A stretch of 64,000 nucleotides of DNA from Leptolyngbyaceae cyanobacterium RM1_1_2 (GCA_012032345.1 JAAUQI010000001.1:104001-168000); one strand, 5' to 3'; positions 7,575 to 16,339 are shown, counted from the stretch's first letter. A program made the numbers and translations. The notes: generated from the letters alone by a model not told the origin.

Positions 7575-8501
7575 CTATTGCAGTACCGCTGATGCTGCCA
7601 AAAACTCTTGGGCTACCGTAGCGGGTTCTTTACCGCCGTTGCTGACCTCGTAGTTGAGCTGCTGCATGGTTTCATCTGTGAGCAGCGGGGCCAGTCCGTT
7701 GAGGACATCGGCAATTTTGGGGTTGGCCTCTAGCGTTTCCTGCCGCACCACAGGAGCCACCTGATAGGGGGGAAACAGTTTTTTGTCGTCTTCCAGCAGC
7801 ACCAGATCAAAAGCGCTGATTTCTCCATCGGTACCAAAGGCAACCGCTACATCGGCCTCGCCATCGACGAGTCCCTGATAGCGCAGTCCGGCATCAACCG
7901 CCTTGTAAGCCTCTAGCTCAAAATTGCCGTAGGCTTGCTTCAGTCCGACCAGGCCATCCTCTCGTATCTCAAACTCCGGTGGGCCGATCATGACCAAGCT
8001 GTTGGCCTGAGCGGCCATTTCAGAGATAGTTTTGATGCCCAACTGCTCTGACTGGGCCTGAGTCATAGCCAGGGCCTGAGTGTTGTTCATTGGGGCGGGT
8101 TCTAGCCAGACTAGGTCGAATTTTTCTTGGTACTGCTGGGAAACTGTGTCATAGACGGCCTGCTGGTCGCTCTCTGCCGGCTGCTTCAAAACTGTTAGCA
8201 AGCCTGTGCCCGTATATTCAGGGTAGAGATCGATTTCTTTATTTTCTAAGGCCGCTTGCGCTACCGGGGTGCCGCCGAGGTTGAGCTTGCGCTCTACTTC
8301 AAAACCTGCATTTTCCAGGGCGATCGCATACATTTCTCCTAAGATGAGCTGTTCGGTGAAATCTTTTGAGCCAACTCGAATTGGATCGCTGCTGTCAGAA
8401 CCACCGCCACCTGCCTCCGGTGTGCCTTGACAGGCGATGATGCCAAAGGCTGTCAGCAGAGCTAGCAAAGACAAAAGCAGCGGACGAAACGGTTTGAACA
8501 T
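7575..8501 (-). CDS. OpuB-type osmoprotectant-binding lipoprotein
   Basis: Extracytoplasmic substrate-binding subunit, predicted to be a lipoprotein. With the ATG at 8501 the protein starts MFKPFRPLLLSLLALLTAFG and has a lipobox FGIIAC with Cys24. An in-frame ATG 60 bases further upstream would put an unnatural polar leader before the signal peptide. The mature part has IRVGSKDFTEQLILGEMYA and DLYPEYTGTGL, the signature blocks of quaternary-amine binding proteins (OpuAC/OpuBC/OsmF family). The ligand is probably glycine betaine or choline, by family. It is the first gene of the leftward operon, 49 bases before the ATPase. Confidence 0.9.
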   Translation of the reverse strand: MFKPFRPLLLSLLALLTAFGIIACQGTPEAGGGGSDSSDPIRVGSKDFTEQLILGEMYAIALENAGFEVERKLNLGGTPVAQAALENKEIDLYPEYTGTGLLTVLKQPAESDQQAVYDTVSQQYQEKFDLVWLEPAPMNNTQALAMTQAQSEQLGIKTISEMAAQANSLVMIGPPEFEIREDGLVGLKQAYGNFELEAYKAVDAGLRYQGLVDGEADVAVAFGTDGEISAFDLVLLEDDKKLFPPYQVAPVVRQETLEANPKIADVLNGLAPLLTDETMQQLNYEVSNGGKEPATVAQEFLAASAVLQ

Positions 8502-8625
8502 AGCAGCACAGCGGAAAGCTTGATTTTTTAAGAGAATAGCATTGTGAGCTGGGATAGCCACACTTCCCAGCGGAGTGATTACGAAGTCCGTTTTAGGTCA
8601 TGAGAGATACGGGGTTGGGTTAGGC

Positions 8626-9003
8626 TTATTTAGTGTTTACAGCAATCGTTTTCACACCTAAACAGCCAAAATCTGATGCTTTATTACTAACAACAGTTAA
8701 GCTGTTGACTAAGGCTGTCGCAGCGATGATGGCATCTGGTGTTTTGGTCTTAAATTGCTGTCTTAGCCGAATGGCCTGTTCAGCGATCGCATCTTTCAGG
8801 TCAAATACAGTGGCATAGCTGATGAATTCCCTTGCTTGGGTGTACAGTCCACGATCGGCTGCAAACTATCCCCAGCCCAAAAACTCAATTTTGTTGGTAA
8901 TCGAAATCTTGAAGCTATCGGCGAGTATGGTGTGGATGGATTCGTCGTCTGTTAACCCGTTGAAATAGTAAATGACGATATTGGTGTCGATTAAGTAAGT
9001 CAT
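8626..9003 (-). pseudogene. VapC-like PIN-domain toxin with in-frame amber stop
   Basis: Read leftward from ATG at 9003, the frame codes MTYLIDTNIVIYYFNG, a PIN-domain start with the first acidic residue in LIDTN. It then meets TAG at 8866-8868 (codon 46) and continues in the same frame, without any shift, to TAA at 8626. The second part contains AEQAIRLRQ, TPDAIIAATA and VSNKASDF, the remaining PIN acidic positions. The full frame is 126 codons, normal for VapC RNases that cleave tRNA or rRNA. One base change explains the loss. It overlaps the broken antitoxin gene by one base (TAATG). Confidence 0.85.
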
Positions 9004-9235
9004 TAGCGCCAACCTTCACGGGCACTTGCTAAGTAGTCGTCAATGACTTGCTTGGGCTGGTGGGTAACTCCAAAAAACAGATGCGGGTCAAAAGGGGCAG
9101 CAGGCTGTTGTGTGTCGTCAACTTTAATACCTTCTTCCTGGCCAGTTGGGCCAACACCAACTGCACTAGCCAAAACTTGTCAGCATGAGATAAGGCTCCA
9201 ATAGAGGGTAATAATTTTGCTATTGACATTGACAT
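9003..9235 (-). pseudogene. Frameshifted antitoxin gene of the VapC-like pair
   Basis: From ATG at 9235 (or 9229) the frame reads SHADKFWLVQLVLAQLA and then goes wrong at about 9138-9142, ending out of frame at 9029. Adding one C (GCCCAG for GCCAG) restores LAQEEGIKVDD and then FDPHLFFGVTHQPKQVIDDY, ending EGWR and TAA. That TAA shares its last A with the ATG of the toxin gene, the usual antitoxin-toxin coupling. Similar short proteins with a KLxLxQxLxxELAxEEG core precede PIN toxins in cyanobacteria. Either decay or a sequencing slip could explain the missing C. Confidence 0.75.
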
Positions 9236-9555
9236 GGCGATTGACTCCTAGAGATTAACTTTACAAATATCGGCACCAGCCCTTTTTTTGAGCTTTAAGC
9301 ATGTTGATACTTTTAATACAGGCAGAGAAATCATCGAAGCCGAAGAATGTGGCGGTCTTCTCCAATATGCTGCGTAGCGTGTTGCCTAGCAGACTGGCAA
9401 TTGCCTAGAGGCAGTCTATTTTGGCGGCCCTATCTGTAGCTGGGATTCAAAAAATCGGTCTTAAACAGCGACGGAGTTACGAAATAGCTGGCCTATTTTG
9501 CGCGATCGCGTTACGCTTTTATTAAGAAGTATTACGAAAATCTCACAAAACAGTT
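9236..9555. other. Intergenic, no feature seen
   Basis: 320 bases between the broken antitoxin gene and the DUF2267 gene. Apart from HIP1-like GCGATCGC, and AGACTG/CAGTCT spaced 15 bases apart, I see no gene, promoter or strong hairpin. Confidence 0.4.
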
Positions 9556-10029
9556 ATGGAAGCTAAACCTATTCAAATTTCACCCACTACCCCCCCAGTC
9601 AAGTCCTCTGCGTTTCTGATGCAGGTGATGGAGCAGGGGGGGCTAGAAGATCTCTACGACGCCCGTGACGTCATCGAAGTTGTTTTTCGCACGGTTCGAG
9701 ATTTGATGACGACTGAGACAGCCCAGCGGGTAGCAGCAGAAATAGAGAGCGACGCTGAAGCTGGCGACAGTCAACAAATTGCCGCTCTCTGGCGCGACAC
9801 GAATCCTGTGGTATCCGTTTTGAGCCGTCTGCGTCCGCCGCTCAAGTTTGAGGACGATACTTTTCTCTTTCGGATTGCGCAGGAGAGTGGTTTATCTAAG
9901 CAGGTTATGCCCGCAGATGTGGTCAAGGCTGTCTTTCAGGCGCTCAAGCCTCGCCTGTCAGCAGCTTTGGTTCAGGAAGTGAGCCTGGTTCTGCCCGGCC
10001 AGATTCGACGCCTGTGGCAGAGCGCCTAG
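9556..10029 (+). CDS. DUF2267 family protein
   Basis: A soluble 157-residue protein. After an N-terminal leader it shows two related helical segments, DLYDARDVIEVVFRTVRDLM and VMPADVVKAVFQALKPRLS, the pattern of DUF2267, where pairs of helical repeats with an acidic segment between them are typical. The function of the family is unknown. No membrane span or signal peptide is present. A perfect palindromic terminator starts 23 bases after the stop and is shared with the convergent gene at 10172. Confidence 0.75.
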   Translation: MEAKPIQISPTTPPVKSSAFLMQVMEQGGLEDLYDARDVIEVVFRTVRDLMTTETAQRVAAEIESDAEAGDSQQIAALWRDTNPVVSVLSRLRPPLKFEDDTFLFRIAQESGLSKQVMPADVVKAVFQALKPRLSAALVQEVSLVLPGQIRRLWQSA

Positions 10030-10052
10030 CTCACCCTTCTGGTAAAAAGTCA

Positions 10053-10090
10053 GCAAAAAGCGAGGTAGAAATTTCTACCTCGCTTTTTGC
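10053..10090. terminator. Perfect bidirectional intrinsic terminator
   Basis: A 38-base perfect palindrome with 19-base arms meeting at AAATTT. Each arm carries a run of five As or Ts (CAAAAAGCG / CGCTTTTTG), so it can terminate transcripts from both directions. It lies between the convergent genes ending at 10029 (+) and 10172 (-). Confidence 0.9.
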
Positions 10091-10171
10091 GTTTTGCCGC
10101 ATAACTGTCAGCAAGATGGCTTGCAGTTGAGGATATTGCTATCATCAGAAAATCTGTAGACCTGCCTGAAG

Positions 10172-10471
10172 CTATTGGTAATAGCGATCTTCTAACCAGG
10201 ATCTAAGCGCTTCTTCAGAATTGAAAACGGCTCTACGATTGGAAACCGGATCGTAGGCGTGCCAAATCTCTGCACCATTGACTTCTCTTACAGAGATGCG
10301 GGGCTGATCGCCATGAGTCATCAGGTTTAGCAGGGTAGTGCCTGCCTGGGCTAGTAGCTGAGCGATCGCGTTTTGAGCCGGACGCGGCTGGGGGCGACTG
10401 AGGGTTTTTTCTAGCTGTTTGCGGTTAAGATCGAGTTGTGATTCGTGAGTGTAGCGAGTATAGCCTGTCAT
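10172..10471 (-). CDS. Conserved cyanobacterial hypothetical protein
   Basis: A soluble 99-residue protein read leftward from ATG at 10471; the purine-rich AGGAGGT-type stretch just upstream (complement of 10475-10490) supports this start. Features: a basic N-terminus (SQLDLNRKQLEKTL), a hydrophobic helix (IAQLLAQAGTTLLNLM), and a C-terminal part with IWHAYDPVSNRRAVFNSEEALRSWLE. I know similar small proteins in cyanobacteria but no function. It is divergent from the LysR gene, and the tandem repeats at 10619 lie in the shared upstream region. Confidence 0.7.
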   Translation of the reverse strand: MTGYTRYTHESQLDLNRKQLEKTLSRPQPRPAQNAIAQLLAQAGTTLLNLMTHGDQPRISVREVNGAEIWHAYDPVSNRRAVFNSEEALRSWLEDRYYQ

Positions 10472-10618
10472 GGAAAACCTCCTGTCTATGCACCATTTTG
10501 TGGTGGTTGTTTGAAGCGTTTAAGATAGATCAGCCTGTGCAGTTGCAGTCCTTAATTGCTTCTAGGACTACTCTAAGAAATTAGCCTGAAAGTGCCAAAG
10601 CATAAAATGCATAGCTCC

Positions 10619-10666
10619 TATGAACAAAATCGATGTCTCTTCTATGAACAAAATCGATGTCTCTTC
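10619..10666. repeat. Two exact 24-base tandem repeats in a divergent promoter region
   Basis: The 24-base unit (TATGAACAAAAT then CGATGTCTCTTC) occurs twice without change at 10619-10642 and 10643-10666, and a third copy begins (TATGAA) at 10667. The repeats lie 102 bases before the LysR gene and 148 bases from the start of the divergent gene. LysR proteins often bind repeated sites between divergent genes, but the unit shows no clear T-N11-A dyad. Confidence 0.85.
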
Positions 10667-10767
10667 TATGAATAGATGCGATAGTCTATGGCTACAGGCT
10701 GGGGGCACAGGCTAGAGGCATTTTCTGGCGCTGGCTGACCCGATCGCCCTTCGTTCTTCCTAAAGCA

Positions 10768-11673
10768 ATGACTCTCAAGCTAAAGCTATCTCAGCTCAGA
10801 GCATTAGTTGCCGTAGCTGCTCGGGGCAACTTCAGCGAGGCGGCCCTGAATTTGGAGGTGACGCAGTCTACCATCAGTCACGCGATCGCCACCTTAGAAG
10901 ATGAGCTAGGCGTTATTTTGCTGCAGCGAGGCCGTCATGGTGCCCGCCTGACCCCAGTGGGTGAGCGCATTACCGCCAAGGCGCAGCAGGTGCTAGCCCT
11001 CCTAGAGGACATGGCTAGCGCAGCCGACCAGACCAAGGGACTGCAGGGTGGCACGGTCAGGATTGCCGCTTTTCGCAGCGTCGCCACCCATGTCTTGCCC
11101 AAAGCGATCGCCCAGCTCCACAGCCGCTATCCCAGCATTTCAGTGTCTATTGCTGAGTTTGACGAGCTGCGCCAGCTTGAGCAGGCACTCGTGCAGGGCC
11201 AGGTTGACATTTGCGTAGCCGAAGCCCTCTGCGGCGGGGACTATGAGGTTGTGCCTATCTTTGAAGACGAATACATTGCGCTTTTGCCGCCTTCAGCAGG
11301 GCTGAGGAATGCTCAGCTGCGCTTAGAAGACCTGGGCCAATATCCGCTGATTGCCTCTCAGCACAGTAGCTGTTTTGACCGGATTCGGCTGCAGCTTGCT
11401 CAGCTCAGCCCGCCGCGTGAGGTCGCTTACCGAATTCGCCATGATTCTTCTATGACCAGCATGGTCAAGCAGGGACTCGGCGTGGCTATTTTGCCGCAGC
11501 TGGCCGCAGAGCCTATTCCAGAAGGGGTACAGGTTTGTCGTTTGCCCTTTCGCATGTTTCGACCGATTGGGGCGTCGCTATTAAAAAAGGCGCTGCACAC
11601 GCCAGCCGTCTACGCCTTTCTTGATGCCCTGCGGGATTCTCAGGTTGAGATTGTGATGCCGTCAGTCAGCTAG
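10768..11673 (+). CDS. LysR family transcriptional regulator
   Basis: A 301-residue DNA-binding regulator. The N-terminal winged helix-turn-helix (residues ~5-64) reads LSQLRALVAVAARGNFSEAA...VTQSTISHAIATLEDELGVILLQRG, the standard LysR motif. From ~90 to 295 follows the periplasmic-binding-like effector domain (GTVRIAAFRSVATHVLPKAI). The effector is unknown. The divergent neighbour at 10172-10471 and the tandem repeats in between are the first candidates for a regulated promoter and its operator. The downstream glycosyltransferase starts 84 bases after the stop and is probably separate. Confidence 0.92.
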   Translation: MTLKLKLSQLRALVAVAARGNFSEAALNLEVTQSTISHAIATLEDELGVILLQRGRHGARLTPVGERITAKAQQVLALLEDMASAADQTKGLQGGTVRIAAFRSVATHVLPKAIAQLHSRYPSISVSIAEFDELRQLEQALVQGQVDICVAEALCGGDYEVVPIFEDEYIALLPPSAGLRNAQLRLEDLGQYPLIASQHSSCFDRIRLQLAQLSPPREVAYRIRHDSSMTSMVKQGLGVAILPQLAAEPIPEGVQVCRLPFRMFRPIGASLLKKALHTPAVYAFLDALRDSQVEIVMPSVS

Positions 11674-11757
11674 GGTTAATCTGATAGCGTATGTGAGTGT
11701 CTATCCTACAAAGGCACCTAGAAAGCACCTGAGGCGCTGGGTTTTGCGGAGATTTCT

Positions 11758-12753
11758 ATGGGGCGATCGCTTTACTTTCTGGTTCCGGGCACTAGCGGCC
11801 AGTTTGCCTGTGGTGGGCTTTGGGCTGAGCTAAAAACCCTGGAGCTGGTTCAGAGCCTTGGCGATGCGGCCCTGGTTACTTACCGCCAGCAAGAACCTGA
11901 CACCTTATTTTTGCCAGATGTGCTGCGGCAGGACAACTTGGATGGGGTTATTTTTGTGGTGAGCTGGGGCTTTGATGTGCCTAAGCTGGTCAAGACCCTG
12001 CGCGGCCATAACGTGGTTTATCACGCCCACAGTGCCGGGTATGGCTTTCCCCTGCCGCCTGAAATCCCGATTATTACCGTCAGCCGCAACTCAATGGGCT
12101 ACTGGGGCCAGCAGTCCCCTAATGCCCTAATTTTCTATTTGCCCAACTGCATTTCTGCATCCTTTCGCAACTACGGGCGATCGCGGGATATTGACGTGCT
12201 GCTGCAAACTCGCAAATCTTCAGAATACCTGCTCAAGCAGCTGGCACCCGCCCTGAGCCAGCACTGCCAGGTAACAATTTTAGATGCCTATGTAGACGAT
12301 ATTGTCGGCTTGTTTAACCGCAGCAAAGTCTATCTCTACGACTCTGCTGAATATTGGGCCCAGCAAAACGTCAGCGAAGGCTTTGGGCTACCGCCAATGG
12401 AGGCGCTGGCCTGTGGCTGTCAGGTATTTTCTAGTATTAATGGGGCGCTGGCCGACTATTTAGATCCAGGCTTTAACTGTAACAAAATCGCGGGCTATTC
12501 CACTGCCTACGACGTAGAGCGCATCCTCAGCGTGATTCAATCCCCTGTGCAAAGAGCCTTGCCCGACTCGTTTTTTAAGGAATATCGCCGAGAAAATATC
12601 CTCAAGCGCCTGCAGGTGATTTTGGCAGCGCTGGATTTATTTTTTGATCATCGGCGATCGCACCCCGGCGATATCCCTAGCCTGACCCGCGTTCGGCTGG
12701 CTAGACTATTTTTTCAGCGCGTGCAGAAGAAGCTGAGACAGATTTTGAACTGA
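11758..12753 (+). CDS. Family 1/4-type glycosyltransferase
   Basis: A 331-residue protein with a GT-B fold pattern. The N-terminal part opens SLYFLVPGTSGQFACGGL, a glycine-rich loop followed by hydrophobic strands. The C-terminal nucleotide-sugar part holds VSEGFGLPPMEALACGCQVF (residues ~209-228), the GT4 E-x7-E type signature with the EGFG...EA core. It lacks a signal peptide, so it acts in the cytoplasm or at the membrane face. The acceptor and sugar cannot be told from sequence. It may take part in polysaccharide or glycolipid synthesis. The start ATG follows GGAGATTTCT. Confidence 0.8.
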   Translation: MGRSLYFLVPGTSGQFACGGLWAELKTLELVQSLGDAALVTYRQQEPDTLFLPDVLRQDNLDGVIFVVSWGFDVPKLVKTLRGHNVVYHAHSAGYGFPLPPEIPIITVSRNSMGYWGQQSPNALIFYLPNCISASFRNYGRSRDIDVLLQTRKSSEYLLKQLAPALSQHCQVTILDAYVDDIVGLFNRSKVYLYDSAEYWAQQNVSEGFGLPPMEALACGCQVFSSINGALADYLDPGFNCNKIAGYSTAYDVERILSVIQSPVQRALPDSFFKEYRRENILKRLQVILAALDLFFDHRRSHPGDIPSLTRVRLARLFFQRVQKKLRQILN

Positions 12754-12846
12754 AAAATTACTTTTCTCTAAAATTGGGCATTACAGACGGAAAGACGCTC
12801 AATATTGAGGTATCTATCAGGAACCATTCAGTAAAGGCAAATCGCA

Positions 12847-13992
12847 ATGGCAAGGGTACCGTTGGCTGGTGTTGAGCTGATCAAGCAGTTTGAAGGACTT
12901 CACCTCAGTGCCTATCGTGATCCGCTTAGCGGCGGCAAGCCCTATACGATTGGCTGGGGCAGTACCCGACGCCAAGACGGTCGCCCCTTTGATCTGGGGG
13001 AGCGGATCTCCCGTGAAGAAGCTGAAAATTTGCTGATCTACCAGCTAGACACCGAGTTTTTATCGTCTCTGGAGCGGATTCCGGTCTGGGGTGAGCTAAA
13101 TGACAACCAGCGCGGGGCGCTGCTGAGCTTTGCTTATAACCTGGGGGCTGCCTTCTATGGTTCTGCGGGGTTTGAAACTATCAGCCGCGTGCTACGCAAC
13201 CGCGAGTGGGACAAAATTGAGTCGGCGCTGCTGCTCTACCGCAACCCCGGCACCCATGTCGAAGAGGGCCTGCGGCGGCGGCGCTTGGCAGAAGCAGCCC
13301 TATTTTTGACCCCAGCCGACCAAACCCCAGTCAAAAGTTCTCAGCCGATTCCGACCCTATCTGCTCAGGCAGGCGATCGCCTGCTCTACTTGGCTACCCC
13401 CTATCTGTTTGGCGAAGACGTCAAAGCTCTGCAAAGAGAGCTGGCCCGCACAGGAGCAGGGGTATTAATTGACGGTGTCTTTGGCCCTGCCACTGATCTA
13501 GCGGTTAAGCGGTTTCAAACGGTTAACAGCCTGCAGCCTGACGGCATCGTCGGCCCTCAAACCCTGGCCCTGCTGCGGACTCGACCGCTATACCTGCGAG
13601 AACCTTATTTGCAAGGCGATGATGTCCTGGCACTACAGCGGCTGCTACAGGCAGCAGGCTATGTCACCACTGCTGACGGTATTTTTGGCCCAGGTACTAG
13701 GCGCACAGTTGAGCAGTTTCAGCGGGCGTACGGCCTGGTTCCCGACGGCATTATTGGGCCTAAGACATTAAAAATTCTCAAAGCCAAATCCCTGTCTTTA
13801 GCTGAGCCTTATTTACGAGGGGAAGCAGTCGTCACACTGCAAAAAGCCTTACAGCAGCGAGGTTTTAATCTGGTTGCAGACGGTGTCTATGGCCCCAGCA
13901 CAGCAATGGCTGTCGAAGCCTTTCAGCGCCGCAGCGGCCTGATTGCCGACGGTATTGCTGGACGCCAGACGTGGGCCAAACTGTTAGACTAG
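12847..13992 (+). CDS. GH24 (phage-type) lysozyme with three peptidoglycan-binding repeats
   Basis: A 381-residue murein hydrolase. Residues 1-155 form a GH24 muramidase: QFEG with catalytic Glu16, YRDP with Asp25 (same E-x8-D spacing as T4 lysozyme), and TIGWG with Thr34. Three PG_binding_1 repeats follow, at about 179-242, 247-311 and 315-380, each with a DGxxGPxT...AVxxFQ pattern. There is no signal peptide, so export would need a holin, another route or lysis. GH24 enzymes are typical of phages, but no other phage gene is nearby, and the triple binding repeat is a bacterial-style addition. Domestication of a phage endolysin is inference. Confidence 0.88.
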   Translation: MARVPLAGVELIKQFEGLHLSAYRDPLSGGKPYTIGWGSTRRQDGRPFDLGERISREEAENLLIYQLDTEFLSSLERIPVWGELNDNQRGALLSFAYNLGAAFYGSAGFETISRVLRNREWDKIESALLLYRNPGTHVEEGLRRRRLAEAALFLTPADQTPVKSSQPIPTLSAQAGDRLLYLATPYLFGEDVKALQRELARTGAGVLIDGVFGPATDLAVKRFQTVNSLQPDGIVGPQTLALLRTRPLYLREPYLQGDDVLALQRLLQAAGYVTTADGIFGPGTRRTVEQFQRAYGLVPDGIIGPKTLKILKAKSLSLAEPYLRGEAVVTLQKALQQRGFNLVADGVYGPSTAMAVEAFQRRSGLIADGIAGRQTWAKLLD

Positions 13993-14188
13993 ACTGCTAG
14001 ACTAAGCCCTTAATCTGAATTTCGACGCTGCGGGTTTGAGGGCTGATGTCGGCCTCATGCAAAATGCGATCGCACTGACAGTTTGGGTCATCGCGGCAAT
14101 AACAAACAATCATCAAAAAAAACAAGGCTATCTGGAAACTGGGGCAATATGTAAAGGCAGCCAGAAAAGCAGCTGGAGGAGAAGGGAT

Positions 14189-14638
14189 ATGGGGCTATTT
14201 GATAGCGTCTTCAAAACAGAGCAAGACACCACAAATACAATGCTGAGTCCTGCCGAGGCGTTTGCAGCAGTGGCGCTGGTGGCGATCGCGGCGGATGGCT
14301 ACCTGTCTGAGCAAGAGGGGCGAGAAATGACGATGGCGCTGGCCCGGATGCAGCTATTTCGCAGTTTCTCTACAGATGTGATGCACCGCCTGCTTGACCA
14401 GCTATTGGGGCTACTCAAGCAGCAAGGCCCAGGCAAGCTCATTACCCTGGCCAAAGCTTCTCTGCCTGAAGATCTGCGCGAAACCGCCTTTGCGATCGCC
14501 ACCGACTTGGTGCTGGCTGATGGCACCGTCACCTCGCAAGAGCAAGCCTTTCTAGACGATCTCTACCGAATTTTAGAAATCCCCGGCGACACAGCCCTGC
14601 AGATTGTAGAAGTTATGACAATCAAAAATCGCGGCTAG
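14189..14638 (+). CDS. TerB-like tellurite resistance family protein
   Basis: A 149-residue soluble helical protein. The ATG at 14189 is preceded by a strong GGAGGAG ribosome-binding site (14176-14182); the frame is open further upstream but without family content. The sequence PAEAFAAVALVAIAADGYLSEQE and, later, AFAIATDLVLADGTVTSQEQAFLDDL match the two metal-binding helix pairs of TerB/DjlA-N domains (A-DG-xxxxE repeats). TerB proteins are linked to membrane stress and metal or tellurite response, but the exact role is not settled. It converges with rsmG, the stops overlapping by four bases. Confidence 0.82.
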   Translation: MGLFDSVFKTEQDTTNTMLSPAEAFAAVALVAIAADGYLSEQEGREMTMALARMQLFRSFSTDVMHRLLDQLLGLLKQQGPGKLITLAKASLPEDLRETAFAIATDLVLADGTVTSQEQAFLDDLYRILEIPGDTALQIVEVMTIKNRG

Positions 14639-15393
14639 AGCGGCAGCTTCGCCGGAATTCCTGGCAGACGGGGAAATTCTGAGGGGGTCGGCCCTACCTT
14701 GTGCAGGTATAGGCAGTGGCGCTGGCTCTGAGTCAGCGGGGTGGTGCTGGGCTGAATGTGGGCGATCGTGCCTCCTAAAAGATCTAGAGCAGGCTGCAGC
14801 GCCTCGGTGTCAGCTTCAGACCACTGACCGCGATAGAGAACTGCCAGCCCCCCCAGGCGCAGCAGCGGCAGAGCATATTCGGCGCAGGTTGAGGCCGACC
14901 CCACCGCTCGGGCTAGGGCTACGTCAAACCGCTGTCGGTGAGCAACCTGCTGCCCAATCATCTCAGCTCGACTGGCTAAGCCGCTGAGGTTACTCAGGCT
15001 CAACGACTGAGCCAGGGTTTCTAAAAAGCGCATTTTTTTTTGGGTAGAATCCAGCAGCGTTACCTGCCAGTGAGGACAGGCGATCGCCGCCGGAATGCCC
15101 GGAAACCCCGCCCCAGTACCAATATCAATCATCCGCAGCGGCTTAGAGCGCAGCGACTCTGGCAGCGACCAGGCAAAATTGACATCTAGCCACGGTGCTA
15201 AGCCGCTCAGGGAATCCCACAGATGCTTTTCCCAAAAATCAGCAGGCTCAGTAATCCGGGTGAGATTGAACTGCCCATTAGCGGCTAAAACCTCAGCGTA
15301 GAGCTGCTGCAAGACGGCCTGCTGCGACTCAGACGGCTGCCAGCCCAGAGTTTGCTGCCAGAGATCAGAGTGAAGCGGTAGATCAGGCGTCAT
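14635..15393 (-). CDS. rsmG: 16S rRNA m7G527 methyltransferase RsmG (GidB)
   Basis: Methylates N7 of G527 in the 530 loop of 16S rRNA with S-adenosylmethionine. It has 252 residues, slightly longer than E. coli RsmG. Visible blocks: FNLTRITEPADFWEKHLWDS near the N-terminus, the SAM loop MIDIGTGAGFPGIPAAIA, LLDSTQKKMRFLE, and FDVALARAVGSAS. The start ATG at 15393 lies inside the end of the upstream ATPase gene (ATGA overlap of four bases), so translation is likely coupled. Pairing with an ABC ATPase is positional only. Confidence 0.95.
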   Translation of the reverse strand: MTPDLPLHSDLWQQTLGWQPSESQQAVLQQLYAEVLAANGQFNLTRITEPADFWEKHLWDSLSGLAPWLDVNFAWSLPESLRSKPLRMIDIGTGAGFPGIPAAIACPHWQVTLLDSTQKKMRFLETLAQSLSLSNLSGLASRAEMIGQQVAHRQRFDVALARAVGSASTCAEYALPLLRLGGLAVLYRGQWSEADTEALQPALDLLGGTIAHIQPSTTPLTQSQRHCLYLHKVGPTPSEFPRLPGIPAKLPL

Positions 15394-16064
15394 CTTGAGG
15401 GCTGAGACGGCTGGGCTAGCGGAGTTTTTGGCCCCTCGCTAGCTACCTGTAGTTCACCCTGCTGTAGCGTCCAGCAGCGATCGGCTAAACCTACAAGTTC
15501 TTCAGCGTCGTGGGTGACAATTAGCAGACTCCAGTCTTTTTTGAGCTGCCCCAGCAGGCTAATGAGCTGCTGCCGCATTGACCAGTCTAGTCCAGCCGTT
15601 GGCTCGTCTAGCAAAAGCAGATGAGGTTGGCGAATCAGCTGCACCGCCAGAGCCAAGCGCCGCTGCTGTCCGCCACTGAGGGCGTGGGGGCCAGATTCTA
15701 GAGCCAGATGCTCCAGGCCGACTGCACCAAGAGCCTGTTTCATGCGCTCGGAGGTCAGTTCGGGGTGGCCCAATCGCAGCTCTTCTAAAATTGTATGTCC
15801 ACAAAAGTGCCGCTCCGGAAACTGAAACACCAGTCCGCCTAGCTGTCTTAGCAGCTCAGGATTTAGCTCCTGACTGCGCCAAAAGACCTGACCTGAGGTG
15901 GGGGCCGCTAGCCCGGCCAAAATTTCTAGCAGCGTACTTTTGCCAGAGCCGCTCGGCCCGATAATCAGCCCCATCTGCTGTGGTGACAGCTCAAAACTAA
16001 TGGACTTGAGAATGGGCACAGCGCTGGCTGCGGGATGATAGGTTAGATTTTTGATATGGAGCAT
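15390..16064 (-). CDS. ECF/CbiO-like ABC transporter ATP-binding protein
   Basis: A 224-residue ATPase: Walker A IIGPSGSGKSTL (residues ~35-46), Q-loop LVFQFPERHFCGHTILEEL, signature ALSGGQQRRLALAVQLI, Walker B LLLLDEPTAGLD, switch VTHDAEEL. The Q-loop FQFPE and short length resemble energy-coupling-factor (vitamin or metal uptake) ATPases such as EcfA/CbiO. No membrane partner gene lies beside it, so it may be an orphan serving a remote EcfT. It overlaps rsmG by four bases. The 275 bases upstream (16065-16339) show no gene. Confidence 0.85.
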   Translation of the reverse strand: MLHIKNLTYHPAASAVPILKSISFELSPQQMGLIIGPSGSGKSTLLEILAGLAAPTSGQVFWRSQELNPELLRQLGGLVFQFPERHFCGHTILEELRLGHPELTSERMKQALGAVGLEHLALESGPHALSGGQQRRLALAVQLIRQPHLLLLDEPTAGLDWSMRQQLISLLGQLKKDWSLLIVTHDAEELVGLADRCWTLQQGELQVASEGPKTPLAQPSQPSR

Positions 16065-16339
16065 TCAAAAGCAGACAAAGGGCAAGAAGGCAACGCAGGG
16101 AGCTAAGTTAGAGCCAGGGTATAGTCCTAGCATAGGCCAAAATCCAGGTTAGATCCTGGGTTGGGCTGTCACCTCATCGCAGCTACACGTATTCGCTGCG
16201 ATCGCCATCCACTCCAGCTAAGCCACCGTCGCGCAGTATACTGCTAATGCACTAATTCCGGCTGATAAAAGCTGTATTTAACCGGTGCGATCGCCCAAAT
16301 CTAGCCCTTCACAAATTCGTTTCTTGATTCAATGCCGCT

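Noticed and set aside
10619..10666. CRISPR array
   Set aside because: Two units are directly adjacent with no spacer between them and no cas gene is in the window; it is a tandem repeat.
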